Assembly (NCBI GenBank): GCA_949288685.1
Contig: CASELB010000039.1
Location: 1-12,373, forward strand
Reading direction: 5' to 3'
Length of the DNA stretch: 12,373 bases
Source of the DNA: an uncultured bacterium
GTDB taxonomy: Bacteria; Cyanobacteriota; Vampirovibrionia; Gastranaerophilales; Gastranaerophilaceae
Each line of letters begins with the position of its first letter. The stretch's first letter is position 1. Shown piece by piece: positions 5,840 through 12,316 of this stretch. Position numbers and translations under genes: made by a program. Below the pieces are notes generated by a model, which was not told the DNA's origin, ran no database searches, and was given only the letters and a program-made list of their open reading frames with translations.

Positions 5840-6382
5840 TTACTTAATCAATTTTTGTACTTCTTTAAAATTCGGGTGTTTTGAAGTCCCCAGCCACTCA
5901 AATAATACAGTTTCAACACAGGTTAGTTTTGCCCCGTCTGATTTCATCAACCCAAGCCCCGTATTATACTCATATTCATGCCGGCTTGATGTCACGTCTT
6001 TTGCGACATAAACCTCATATCCTTCCGCCAGAAGTTCCGCACAGGTCTGATAAACACAAATGTGCGTTTCTATACCGCACAATATTATCTGTTTTTTACC
6101 CAAAGATGCAAGTTTTTCTTTAAAACCGTCTTCTCTTAGTGCAGAGAAATTTGTTTTTTCTACATAGTGAGCACTATTTCCCAGCGCTGATTTAAGGGGC
6201 TCAACAGTTTCGCCCAGCCCCTGCGGATACTGCTCCGTTACAACCGCAGGTATTGATAAAATCCTTGCGGCTTCACCTATTATAGCAGATTTCTTAACAA
6301 TGCTTTCCGAATGGGCACAAGCACGTACCAGTTTATCCTGTATATCTATTATTAGCAGCAAACTCTCATCAGCTTTTAACAT
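5840..6382 (-). CDS. Isochorismatase-family cysteine hydrolase (YcaC-like)
   Basis: Cytosolic cysteine hydrolase of 180 residues, a usual length for the isochorismatase-like fold. The catalytic triad is visible: Asp13 in I-I-D-I-Q, Lys76 in V-E-K-T-N-F-S, and nucleophile Cys109 in C-G-I-E-T-H-I-C-V. The spacing matches the Asp-Lys-Cys triad of YcaC-type members, including the expected residues before the Lys and the G-x-E-T-H-x-C context. V-T-E-Q-Y-P (48-53) fits the family's substrate-side loop. The natural substrate of this subgroup is generally unknown, so isochorismate or nicotinamide hydrolysis should not be assumed. It starts inside the end of the preceding gene (ATGTTAA, 7-base overlap) with GGAGG just upstream, indicating tight translational coupling. 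It is the last gene of the long minus-strand run and is followed by a hairpin. Confidence 0.9.
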   Translation of the reverse strand: MLKADESLLLIIDIQDKLVRACAHSESIVKKSAIIGEAARILSIPAVVTEQYPQGLGETVEPLKSALGNSAHYVEKTNFSALREDGFKEKLASLGKKQIILCGIETHICVYQTCAELLAEGYEVYVAKDVTSSRHEYEYNTGLGLMKSDGAKLTCVETVLFEWLGTSKHPNFKEVQKLIK

Positions 6383-7542
6383 AATTCCTCCATATACATT
6401 TTATGTTCTTCAATAAACTCTTCCAGTAAAACTTCAAGCGTTTTAGGCTCTAAGTCATTAATATCTATTGTAATACGCCGCTCCTTTGTATTATGAATAA
6501 TATCAATATTAACAGCAGAAAATCCGGAACTTTTAACCCTGAACTCGCTGTCAAAGTATTCTCCCATAATTTTAAAGACACTTATTTCCGGTGTTATATT
6601 ATGAAAAAATTTTGAATTATAAAGTTTTTGTTCGTACTTTGCCTGCATCTGATAAAAAACCGGAGTTAAAACCTGCTCCAGCATTTTATTAAACTCCTGT
6701 TTAAAGAGTTTAAAGTTTTTCTTTCCGGTATTTATTTTCTCAATCCAATTTCCTGCAGGAGTAAGGTTCTCATCAATAATTATATAATCTTTATTAGACC
6801 CGACAGCAACATTAAGCGCATTTTCAAGTATATTATTTAATACCGTAAACTCTTTATTGGCATAATGTGAACAAATCCCCGCATGCAAACCTTTAGCAGC
6901 ACCTGATATTTTTTTCAATAAAGTAACCGCCCCATCAATATCGGTGTCCGGTGCAAAAATATAATAAACATTTCCTCTTCCGCAGGCTTTTATATCTGTA
7001 TCACGGAGAGAAGAGTTTAAAACAGGCTTTAAATCTTTCATTCCTGATGATATTAAAATAAATGTGCCATACTCATATTTTTTCAGAAAATACGGGAATA
7101 CGTCGCCCGGATTTGTATAAAACCCGTATGTATCAAGAATTTCATTTTCTTTCAAAATATCAGAGTAAACTTCACTTTTTTCTTTAATATTTCTGTTTTT
7201 AAGAAGTAACATAACTCTGGCAAGGATTTCTTCCGCAGAAGAATTACGCGTAAAAAAATCCGCAATCCCGCAATCACAGGCAGATAAAAAATATTCCGTA
7301 TTATAATCGTCAAAATACGCTACAACCGGTATATCTATTTTCTTGGCAAGCCCTGTAAACGCATGCAAGTCATACCCGCAATGAAGTATAACAACCCGCG
7401 GTTTTAATTCGGAAATAGTTTCTTCAGCCTCAATATAACTACATTCACATACGATATCATTATTACGCAGTAAAACAAGTTTGGGTCTCAAAAAGTCAAA
7501 GACTGTTTTATCATTTGATATTATAAGTACCCCGGCTTTCAT
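6376..7542 (-). CDS. Pseudo-receiver / degenerate GGDEF-like signalling protein
   Basis: 388-residue protein in three parts. Residues 3-116 have the strand/helix rhythm of a response-regulator receiver (V-L-I-I-S-N-D, R-V-V-I-L-H, I-P-V-V-A-Y-F, A-D-F-F-T-R). The phospho-acceptor Asp at the end of strand 3 is replaced by His54 or Cys55, the conserved Thr by Phe and the Lys by Arg, so it should not be phosphorylated normally. Residues about 155-250 resemble a diguanylate-cyclase fold, but the GGDEF loop reads G-R-G-N-V-Y-Y, so catalysis is unlikely. Residues about 275-388 are an unrecognised mixed region. The start is the ATG at 7542 because GGAGG (7553-7549) lies 6 bases before it; a GTG at 7548 would touch that site. 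It follows the HDOD gene by 21 bases and overlaps the hydrolase, suggesting a non-enzymatic adaptor. Confidence 0.75.
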   Translation of the reverse strand: MKAGVLIISNDKTVFDFLRPKLVLLRNNDIVCECSYIEAEETISELKPRVVILHCGYDLHAFTGLAKKIDIPVVAYFDDYNTEYFLSACDCGIADFFTRNSSAEEILARVMLLLKNRNIKEKSEVYSDILKENEILDTYGFYTNPGDVFPYFLKKYEYGTFILISSGMKDLKPVLNSSLRDTDIKACGRGNVYYIFAPDTDIDGAVTLLKKISGAAKGLHAGICSHYANKEFTVLNNILENALNVAVGSNKDYIIIDENLTPAGNWIEKINTGKKNFKLFKQEFNKMLEQVLTPVFYQMQAKYEQKLYNSKFFHNITPEISVFKIMGEYFDSEFRVKSSGFSAVNIDIIHNTKERRITIDINDLEPKTLEVLLEEFIEEHKMYMEELC

Positions 7543-7563
7543 CAACACCCTCCGGCATTTGTA

Positions 7564-8361
7564 CTACTGCAGTTCTGCAATCATAATATTTGCTTTTTGA
7601 AGGATAGTATCTCTTAATTCATAAACTTCTGTCTCTTCAAGCCCTAATCCTAATATAAACTCTTTATCCAGTAAATCAGGCTTGAAATCATCTCTTACCA
7701 TCATATCAACATTATAAACAATATTACAAATAGCCGGCATTGAAGACAATTTCGGATTGTGGTGATACTTAATTATATTTGTTAAAAATACCGGCAACTG
7801 CCACCTTTTAGCAATAAGAGCACCTGTTTTAGTATGGTCACTGTCAAAATATTTCTTTTCAGCATCCAAAATATATGCACCCTCTGCAACTTCTTGGTTA
7901 ACTTTTTCATAAAGCGCCGGGTCATTAGCGTTAAGAACCAGTTTACCCACATCATGCATAAAACCGGCAATAAAGATTTCATCAGCTTTAGTTACGCTTC
8001 CCATCTTTGCAAGATGTTCACAGCCCGCAGCAACTTTAATAGCATGACGCCATATTTCTTTATCACCCTGATTTGACATCATAGGTTTCATTGCAACTGT
8101 AATAATAATATTTTTAACTTTATTCATTCCGAGTAGAGAAAGCGCAATATTAACAGAGCTTATCTGTTGAGAAAATCCATAATAAGCAGAATTAACCAGT
8201 GCTAAAAACTTTACGGTCAAAGAAGGGTCAAAAATAACTATGTCACCCAGTTCCTTCATACCGCTGTTGGGGTCTTTCATTACGTTTAATGCCTTTACTA
8301 TTACGCTTGGCATTGAATGAATATCTTTTACATTATTAACTAATTCGATTGTTTTATCCAT
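7564..8361 (-). CDS. HDOD domain signalling protein
   Basis: 265-residue single-domain HDOD protein. HDOD domains are HD-superfamily relatives that usually act as regulatory scaffolds in bacterial signalling, often beside receiver or GGDEF proteins. The N-terminal part (about 12-95) has the family pattern L-P-x-x-like S-M-P-S-V, D-P-S-L-T-V-K-F-L-A-L-V-N-S-A-Y-Y-G, and I-S-S-V-N-I-A-L-S-L-L-G. Unlike many members it keeps HD-like residues: His106, His136-Asp137 in M-H-D-V-G-K, His176 in D-H-T-K-T-G-A, and His200-His201. Metal binding is therefore possible. The ATG has only a weak GGAA site upstream. It starts 47 bases after ftsX, with a candidate promoter of its own in the gap, and precedes a pseudo-receiver protein that is a likely partner. 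Confidence 0.92.
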   Translation of the reverse strand: MDKTIELVNNVKDIHSMPSVIVKALNVMKDPNSGMKELGDIVIFDPSLTVKFLALVNSAYYGFSQQISSVNIALSLLGMNKVKNIIITVAMKPMMSNQGDKEIWRHAIKVAAGCEHLAKMGSVTKADEIFIAGFMHDVGKLVLNANDPALYEKVNQEVAEGAYILDAEKKYFDSDHTKTGALIAKRWQLPVFLTNIIKYHHNPKLSSMPAICNIVYNVDMMVRDDFKPDLLDKEFILGLGLEETEVYELRDTILQKANIMIAELQ

Positions 8362-8384
8362 ATATTAATTCCATTATTAATTTT

Positions 8385-8393
8385 ATAATACCA
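8385..8393 (-). promoter_or_regulatory. Possible internal promoter before the HDOD gene
   Basis: Minus strand: TGG followed by TATTAT makes an extended -10 element in the 47-base gap between ftsX and the HDOD gene. No good -35 is seen. Transcription would start about 17 bases before the ATG. Confidence 0.35.
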
Positions 8394-8408
8394 CATTTTA
8401 AGGAATTT

Positions 8409-9326
8409 TCATACCTGCAAATGTTTTTTTATAGAAAGCAGGCTGCCGCCGGCTCCGAAAACTATACCAATTATCATAAGTGTAGCAATAACAAAATTTT
8501 GTGCAAGCGGCGGAGACGGCACCATTGCAAAAGCATGCACCTTTAATAGCACGCCCTGAACTACATTCAGCGGAATAATAGAAATAAAACCGGCAACACA
8601 TCCGTAAAACGCTCCCTGTAACAAGAACGGTACCCTGATATATCTATTAGATACCCCCATTAAGCGCATTATCTCTATTTCTTCTTTTCTTGATTGAATT
8701 ACAAGCTGTATTGTATTATTTATTATTGTAATCGTAAGCAAAGCAACAACAATTACACTTATGATTGCCGTAGTGTTTATAATATGAGTAATAAACTGAA
8801 CTTTTTGCCCCAGTTCTTTTGCATATCCGACATCTTCAACACCTGTGCAGGATGATTTAATTTTATTTAAAACAGGTACTGTATCTGCAGGCTTTTTAAC
8901 CTTGACCCTTAAAACATCCGGCAGCGGATTTTCTGTCATTGCAATTCCTAAAGTCGGCTGAAACTCTTTCCAGGACTTTTCTTTAGAAATCAGAGTGATT
9001 TTTTTAACCTCTTTTATCTGCTCTATCTGGTCTTTTACAAGTTTTGCATCAACATTTGGTTTTACATACACAGAAATTTCAAGTACACTCTCAAGAGAAT
9101 TCGCAAGTTTTGTGGACGAAATAGCCGTTCTAAACAGAGCGCCAAATATCGTTAAAATGGCAGCTATCAGGGTTATAATAATTAAGTTCATCATTAACCC
9201 TGTTCTCCTTATATCGTTCACAGCCTCCATAATAAGCCTGTAAGTTATTCTTAACTCACTCAACCAGCCTTTAGGAATATGGCGTTTTACCTGCGATTTA
9301 AATGTCTGTGATTTATCTTTACTCAT
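8409..9326 (-). CDS. ftsX: Cell division protein FtsX
   Basis: Membrane subunit of the FtsEX complex, which couples ATP binding at the divisome to activation of peptidoglycan hydrolases outside the membrane. The 305-residue protein has the FtsX layout: cytoplasmic N-terminus, TM1 (about 46-66), a large extracytoplasmic loop (about 67-184) with the E-I-S-V-Y-V-K-P strand typical of the family, TM2 (about 185-207), TM3 (about 235-256) and TM4 (about 277-297). The cytoplasmic segment after TM2 (R-K-E-E-I-E-I-M-R-L-M-G-V-S-N-R-Y-I) is the hallmark that contacts FtsE. The gene overlaps ftsE by 8 bases, with AGGA inside the end of ftsE as its ribosome site, so subunit production is coupled. The hydrolase or adaptor it would control (EnvC-like or PcsB-like) is not in this window. 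Confidence 0.96.
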   Translation of the reverse strand: MSKDKSQTFKSQVKRHIPKGWLSELRITYRLIMEAVNDIRRTGLMMNLIIITLIAAILTIFGALFRTAISSTKLANSLESVLEISVYVKPNVDAKLVKDQIEQIKEVKKITLISKEKSWKEFQPTLGIAMTENPLPDVLRVKVKKPADTVPVLNKIKSSCTGVEDVGYAKELGQKVQFITHIINTTAIISVIVVALLTITIINNTIQLVIQSRKEEIEIMRLMGVSNRYIRVPFLLQGAFYGCVAGFISIIPLNVVQGVLLKVHAFAMVPSPPLAQNFVIATLMIIGIVFGAGGSLLSIKKHLQV

Positions 9327-9993
9327 AAGTTCCTGCCTGAATATCTCTTATTATTTCACCATTACCGAGTGTCAATACACGTTTTCTAAAATGATTTACA
9401 ATATTTGCATCGTGCGTAGAGACAATAACAGTAATACCTCTCTGATTAATCTGTTCCAAAATTTGCATAATTTCCATAGAGTTTTTAGGATCAAGGTTTC
9501 CGGTAGGTTCATCCGCAATCAAAAGCGGAGGACCGTTAACCATTGCACGGGCAATACTTACCCGTTGCTGCTCACCGCCGGAAAGTTCTGATGGTTTTGC
9601 CTTAGCCTTATCAGAAAGCCCGACTACCTTTAAAGCCATTGTCACCCTCTGTTTTATTTCAGCAGAACTCATACCGAGAGTTCTTATAACGTACGCTATA
9701 TTATCAAAAACCGTTTGATTTTGAAGAAGTTTATAATCCTGAAAAACAATCCCCATACACCTTCTGAGGCTGGGCACATTCTCGGGCGGAAGGTTTGCAA
9801 TATTTACGCCGCCTATTAGTATTGTGCCGCTTGAAGGTGTCTCTTCCTTATAGAGCAGTTTCATAAGCGTCGACTTGCCGGCACCCGAAGCTCCGGTAAC
9901 AAAAACAAATTCACCCGAACAAATATCAAGGTTAATATTTTTAAGTGCATAATTGTTTTTGTATTTTTTAGTAACTGATCTTAATTGAATCAT
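9319..9993 (-). CDS. ftsE: Cell division ATP-binding protein FtsE
   Basis: ATPase subunit of FtsEX, 224 residues from the chosen start. All ABC motifs are intact: Walker A G-A-S-G-A-G-K-S-T (34-42), Q-loop Gln85 in V-F-Q-D-Y-K-L-L, signature L-S-G-G-E-Q-Q-R (137-144), Walker B L-L-I-A-D-E-P-T-G-N-L-D (from 157) and switch His194. V-F-Q-D-Y-K-L-L and the gene pairing with ftsX separate it from LolD/MacB-type relatives. I chose ATG at 9993, giving the family-typical start M-I-Q-L-R-S-V-T-K-K-Y. An in-frame TTG at 10005 would add four residues; the A/G-rich site AGGAAGGA lies close to the TTG but 12 bases from the ATG, so the start is not fully settled. The start lies inside the 3' end of the transketolase gene. 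Confidence 0.96.
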   Translation of the reverse strand: MIQLRSVTKKYKNNYALKNINLDICSGEFVFVTGASGAGKSTLMKLLYKEETPSSGTILIGGVNIANLPPENVPSLRRCMGIVFQDYKLLQNQTVFDNIAYVIRTLGMSSAEIKQRVTMALKVVGLSDKAKAKPSELSGGEQQRVSIARAMVNGPPLLIADEPTGNLDPKNSMEIMQILEQINQRGITVIVSTHDANIVNHFRKRVLTLGNGEIIRDIQAGTYE

Positions 9994-10930
9994 AAAATTT
10001 TTCAATCCTTCCTGCTATAGAAGCCGTATCAAGTCCGTATAATTTTAATAACGCATCCGGCGTTCCGCTCTGTCCGAATTTATCCTCTACACCAATCCTG
10101 CAAACCGGTCTGGGAGAATTTTCGCCTAAAACCTCACATACCGCGGAGCCTAAGCCGCCTATTATTGAATGGTTTTCAACCGTAACAACACCTTTTGCCG
10201 TTTTTACCGCGTGAATAATACCTTCTCTATCAACCGGCTTTATGAAAGGAACATTTATTACTTTTACCGATATCCCTTTTGAGGATAAAAGTTTTGCCGC
10301 AGCTATGCACTCCGAAAGTAATTCACCGCTTGTAAAAAGTATTATATCGTTACCTTCTGTTATTGTAAATACTTTATTTGCAAGAGTATACCCAGAGGAG
10401 AAAATATTTGGAACACTATTTCTTGAAATCCTTATATAGACCGGTCCGCGATGTAAGTATGCAAACTTTACAGCCTCTTCACACTCTTTTGCATCTGCAG
10501 GTACTATTACTGTCATATTAGGGATACCGCGCATCAAAGATACGTCTTCAAGAGACTGGTGGGTTGCGCCGTCCTCGCCTACTGTCAAACCGCCATGTGT
10601 ACCGATTATTTTCACATTTGCATTCTGATAACAAACACCGTTTCTAATCTGGTCATAAGTTCTGCCGGTTGCAAATATTGCAAATGTTGCAACAAAAGGA
10701 ATTTTGCCTTCCATGGAAAGCCCGACAGCAGTAGATATAAGATTTTGTTCTGCAATACCTACATCAAAAAACCTTTCAGGAAAAGATTTTGCAAAAAACT
10801 TTGTTTGAGTGGAACCTGACAAATCTGCATCAAGAACAACAATATTTTTATCCTCGTTGCCCAACTGTTCAAGAGTTTTACCAAAAGCCTCACGCATTGA
10901 CCGTTTTGTATTCAAATCCTCTAATATCAC
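9968..10930 (-). CDS. Transketolase, C-terminal subunit (split enzyme)
   Basis: Encodes the pyrimidine-binding and C-terminal domains of a thiamine-diphosphate transketolase in 320 residues, about half of a full-length enzyme. In such split enzymes a separate N-terminal subunit supplies the ThDP-diphosphate-binding domain. The key Glu61 in D-V-G-I-A-E-Q-N-L activates the cofactor; T-H-G-G-L-T-V-G-E-D-G-A-T-H-Q (111-125) and a C-terminal V-E-N-H-S-I-I-G-G-L-G-S-A-V (251-264) are typical of this group, including DXS-like proteins. Length and start favour transketolase over 1-deoxyxylulose-5-phosphate synthase. The partner gene is usually adjacent, but upstream here is a divergent gene. Translation likely begins at GTG 10930 with AAGGA 11 bases upstream; ATG at codon 12 is an alternative. 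It appears to lead the ftsEX operon and overlaps ftsE by 26 bases. Confidence 0.9.
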   Translation of the reverse strand: MILEDLNTKRSMREAFGKTLEQLGNEDKNIVVLDADLSGSTQTKFFAKSFPERFFDVGIAEQNLISTAVGLSMEGKIPFVATFAIFATGRTYDQIRNGVCYQNANVKIIGTHGGLTVGEDGATHQSLEDVSLMRGIPNMTVIVPADAKECEEAVKFAYLHRGPVYIRISRNSVPNIFSSGYTLANKVFTITEGNDIILFTSGELLSECIAAAKLLSSKGISVKVINVPFIKPVDREGIIHAVKTAKGVVTVENHSIIGGLGSAVCEVLGENSPRPVCRIGVEDKFGQSGTPDALLKLYGLDTASIAGRIEKFYDSIKISY

Positions 10931-10963
10931 CTGTTTTTATTTCCTTGATATAATCCCTTGAAT

Positions 10964-10972
10964 ATTATAACA
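10964..10972 (-). promoter_or_regulatory. Extended -10 promoter of the transketolase-ftsEX operon
   Basis: Minus strand: TGT followed by a perfect TATAAT (10969-10964) forms an extended -10 element. Start would be near 10957, about 27 bases before the GTG, leaving the AAGGA site (10946-10942) in the leader. Confidence 0.6.
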
Positions 10973-10993
10973 CAAAATTTTATATGATATACT
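10965..10993 (+). promoter_or_regulatory. Promoter of the PD-(D/E)XK gene
   Basis: Plus strand: extended -10 TGA-TATACT (10985-10993) with a weak -35 TTATAA (10965-10970) at 17 bases. The inferred start near 11000 leaves only a few bases before the ATG at 11004. The boxes overlap the divergent transketolase promoter, so the two may compete for polymerase. Confidence 0.5.
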
Positions 10994-11003
10994 AAAGTTA
11001 AGT

Positions 11004-11642
11004 ATGGATAATCCTAAAATTTTATCACCGGCAATGTTAAAAACCTATACACAGTGCAAAAAAAAATATTTTTTGCGTTATGTAAGAAATATTATAATGC
11101 CGCAATCAACAACTCCGTTCGAACACGGTAAAAACATTCACGCAATAGCCGGTTACTATTTATCAGGAATTGACATCTCAAGATTTGAACCGGCACTGAA
11201 TGCAAGAGAAAGCACTTTATGGGAACGACTTAAATCAAATGAATATTTTAACTTTACACCGGTAAAAACAGAATTCACATTAAATGTAAAACTTGGTGAT
11301 TACTGGTTTGGCGGCAGACTGGATGCAATTGTAAAAAAAGATGAAGAATTTTACATACTTGATTACAAAACAGGGAGCACACCAGAAGAACCTAAATATG
11401 ATTATCAAACAATGGTCTATGTAACAGCTTTAAATAAGTATCTGAAAACAGACACAAACATTAGTTTTGTATATATTGATTTAAAAAACAATTGTAATAT
11501 TACGATAAAAATAACCCCTGAATTAATAACAGACTATGAGACCCGGCTAATTAATATTGCAAAACAGATTGCCACCTTGAGCGAAAACTCTTTGCATAAT
11601 TGCAAAAATAATAAATGTGAATACTCAAAAATCTGTTTTTAA
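11004..11642 (+). CDS. PD-(D/E)XK family nuclease, RecB/Cas4-like, with possible Fe-S cysteines
   Basis: 212-residue stand-alone nuclease domain of the RecB/Cas4 type (PF12705-like). Expected features appear in order: L-S-P-A-M-L-K-T-Y-T-Q-C (C18), His46 in G-K-N-I-H, Glu90, Asp107 in G-G-R-L-D-A-I, the active-site pair Asp120-x-Lys122 in I-L-D-Y-K-T-G, and the Q-x-x-x-Y motif (Gln135, Tyr139). Cys200, Cys205 and Cys211 near the C-terminus, together with Cys18, match the one-plus-three cysteine layout that holds a 4Fe-4S cluster in Cas4 and AddB; the first spacing (C-x4-C) is wider than usual. There is no helicase domain, and no cas gene or CRISPR array is nearby, so a DNA-repair or processing role is likelier than CRISPR adaptation. 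The start is required by the motif at residues 7-18, although no ribosome site precedes it. Confidence 0.88.
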   Translation: MDNPKILSPAMLKTYTQCKKKYFLRYVRNIIMPQSTTPFEHGKNIHAIAGYYLSGIDISRFEPALNARESTLWERLKSNEYFNFTPVKTEFTLNVKLGDYWFGGRLDAIVKKDEEFYILDYKTGSTPEEPKYDYQTMVYVTALNKYLKTDTNISFVYIDLKNNCNITIKITPELITDYETRLINIAKQIATLSENSLHNCKNNKCEYSKICF

Positions 11643-11803
11643 ATGTATGCGTTCTTTACTATTGCGCCGCCCCATGTTCTCTCATCTGTATCCGCCTGAT
11701 TATCCTCTGTTTGATTAGTCCTGCGGCGCGTTTGGACATCTCTTGTCATATATTCATCTATCTCTTTTTCCAATGCCGTTTTATATTCTTTTAACAGTTT
11801 CAT
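11639..11803 (-). CDS. Small charged protein, 54 residues
   Basis: Unknown short gene read from ATG at 11803-11801 to TAA at 11641-11639. Its support is its position: the ATG shares a base with the TGA of the 64-residue membrane protein gene (TGATG), a typical coupling junction, and its end overlaps the convergent nuclease gene by only four bases. The protein begins MKLLKEYKTALEKEIDEY, a likely amphipathic helix, followed by an Arg-rich stretch (about 21-29), a polar Asn/Gln/Asp stretch and a tail containing T-W-G-G-A. There is no membrane span or signal peptide. No independent ribosome site is visible. It may be a cytosolic partner of the coupled membrane protein; a chance reading frame cannot be excluded. 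Confidence 0.5.
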   Translation of the reverse strand: MKLLKEYKTALEKEIDEYMTRDVQTRRRTNQTEDNQADTDERTWGGAIVKNAYI

Positions 11804-11997
11804 CACCGGTTTGTCAGGATTTCCGTGTCCCGCTTTGGAGCGTTCACTGATTTGTTTTTATAAGATTCTTCAATTTTCCTGCGAAGTTCAAGGTTTTTTG
11901 CTTTTAGTTTCAATATCGAGGTTGAGAATAGCAGGACAAACAAAAATAGAACAGAGATATAAACAAAATAAAGTTTTATAAGATAATTATTTTGCAC
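11803..11997 (-). CDS. Small single-span membrane protein with coiled coil, 64 residues
   Basis: Unknown small protein. Residues about 5-28 form one strongly hydrophobic span (F-V-Y-I-S-V-L-F-L-F-V-L-L-F), followed by a charged heptad-like helix (L-K-L-K-A-K-N-L-E-L-R-R-K-I-E-E) and a polar tail. The layout, a short cytoplasmic N-terminus then span then coiled coil, recalls FtsL/DivIC-type proteins, but the sequence gives no real support for that identity. Its coiled-coil segment closely matches the partial gene at the right edge of the window (12317-12373), so this is a small local family. The start is uncertain: GTG at 11997 has no ribosome site, and the frame is closed by a TAA just upstream. 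The end is coupled to the 54-residue gene. Confidence 0.6.
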   Translation of the reverse strand: MQNNYLIKLYFVYISVLFLFVLLFSTSILKLKAKNLELRRKIEESYKNKSVNAPKRDTEILTNR

Positions 11998-12064
11998 AAT
12001 TTAAATATACACAAACATAGCAGCTAATCACAAAAATGTTACATCTTAATAAGAAAACTAACTC

Positions 12065-12096
12065 ATTATAACTCTTCTGAGAAATATATCCGTCAA
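12065..12096 (-). promoter_or_regulatory. Possible promoter of the 64/54-residue pair
   Basis: Minus strand: TTGACG (12096-12091) and a perfect TATAAT (12070-12065), but the spacer is 20 bases, longer than ideal. The leader to the GTG at 11997 would be about 60 bases. Confidence 0.35.
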
Positions 12097-12112
12097 ATAA
12101 AATAATTGAAAT

Positions 12113-12174
12113 GTACCAATAATAAATATTATAATATTCAACAGTAATATTGTAACTATTTCTATTATTGGTAC
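12113..12174. repeat. Inverted repeat, 12-bp arms around a 38-base centre
   Basis: GTACCAATAATA (12113-12124) is perfectly complementary to TATTATTGGTAC (12163-12174). The centre contains a smaller arm pair (AATATTA at 12125-12131 and TAATATT at 12145-12151). On the plus strand CTTTTT follows directly, giving a terminator-like look, yet no plus-strand gene precedes it. Confidence 0.75.
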
Positions 12175-12199
12175 CTTTTTAAATGTATTAAGCATATAA

Positions 12200-12245
12200 T
12201 TGCACCTGCTGGTAGTATATTAACATATACTACCAACAGGTGCAA
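12200..12245. repeat. Long hairpin, 21-bp arms with 4-base loop
   Basis: Arms 12200-12220 and 12225-12245 (core GCACCTG / CAGGTGC and TGGTAGTATAT / ATATACTACCA) pair with a single C/A mismatch on the plus strand. Transcribed from the minus strand that position is a G-U pair, so the stem is unbroken. It lies downstream of the partial gene at the right edge and could end or stabilise its transcript, though no strong T-run follows. Confidence 0.85.
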
Positions 12246-12316
12246 CTGTTTTAATATATTTTCTATTTATCTATAATCATTTCTCGTCATAGGGCGGATA
12301 TTCCAATTGCCTTAAA

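Larger units (their letters stand above)
11998..12316. other. Non-coding stretch of 319 bases with two inverted repeats
   Basis: AT-rich, with no convincing gene on either strand. It holds a possible minus-strand promoter (12065-12096) for the 64-residue gene, an inverted repeat with a T-run on the plus strand (12113-12174), and a long perfect-to-near-perfect hairpin (12200-12245). Bases 12277-12316 could be read as coding if the partial gene at the right edge has lost a base. Confidence 0.7.

Noticed and set aside
7543..7548. GTG start for the pseudo-receiver gene
   Set aside because: The GGAGG ribosome site would touch the GTG; it is correctly spaced only for the ATG at 7542.
11004..11642. 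A true Cas4 in a CRISPR locus
   Set aside because: No repeat array or other cas gene is in the window, and the first C-terminal cysteine spacing (C-x4-C) differs from the usual Cas4 pattern.
11803..11997. FtsL/DivIC identity for the 64-residue protein
   Set aside because: Only the general span-plus-coiled-coil layout fits; there is a second local copy and no mra/fts cluster around it.
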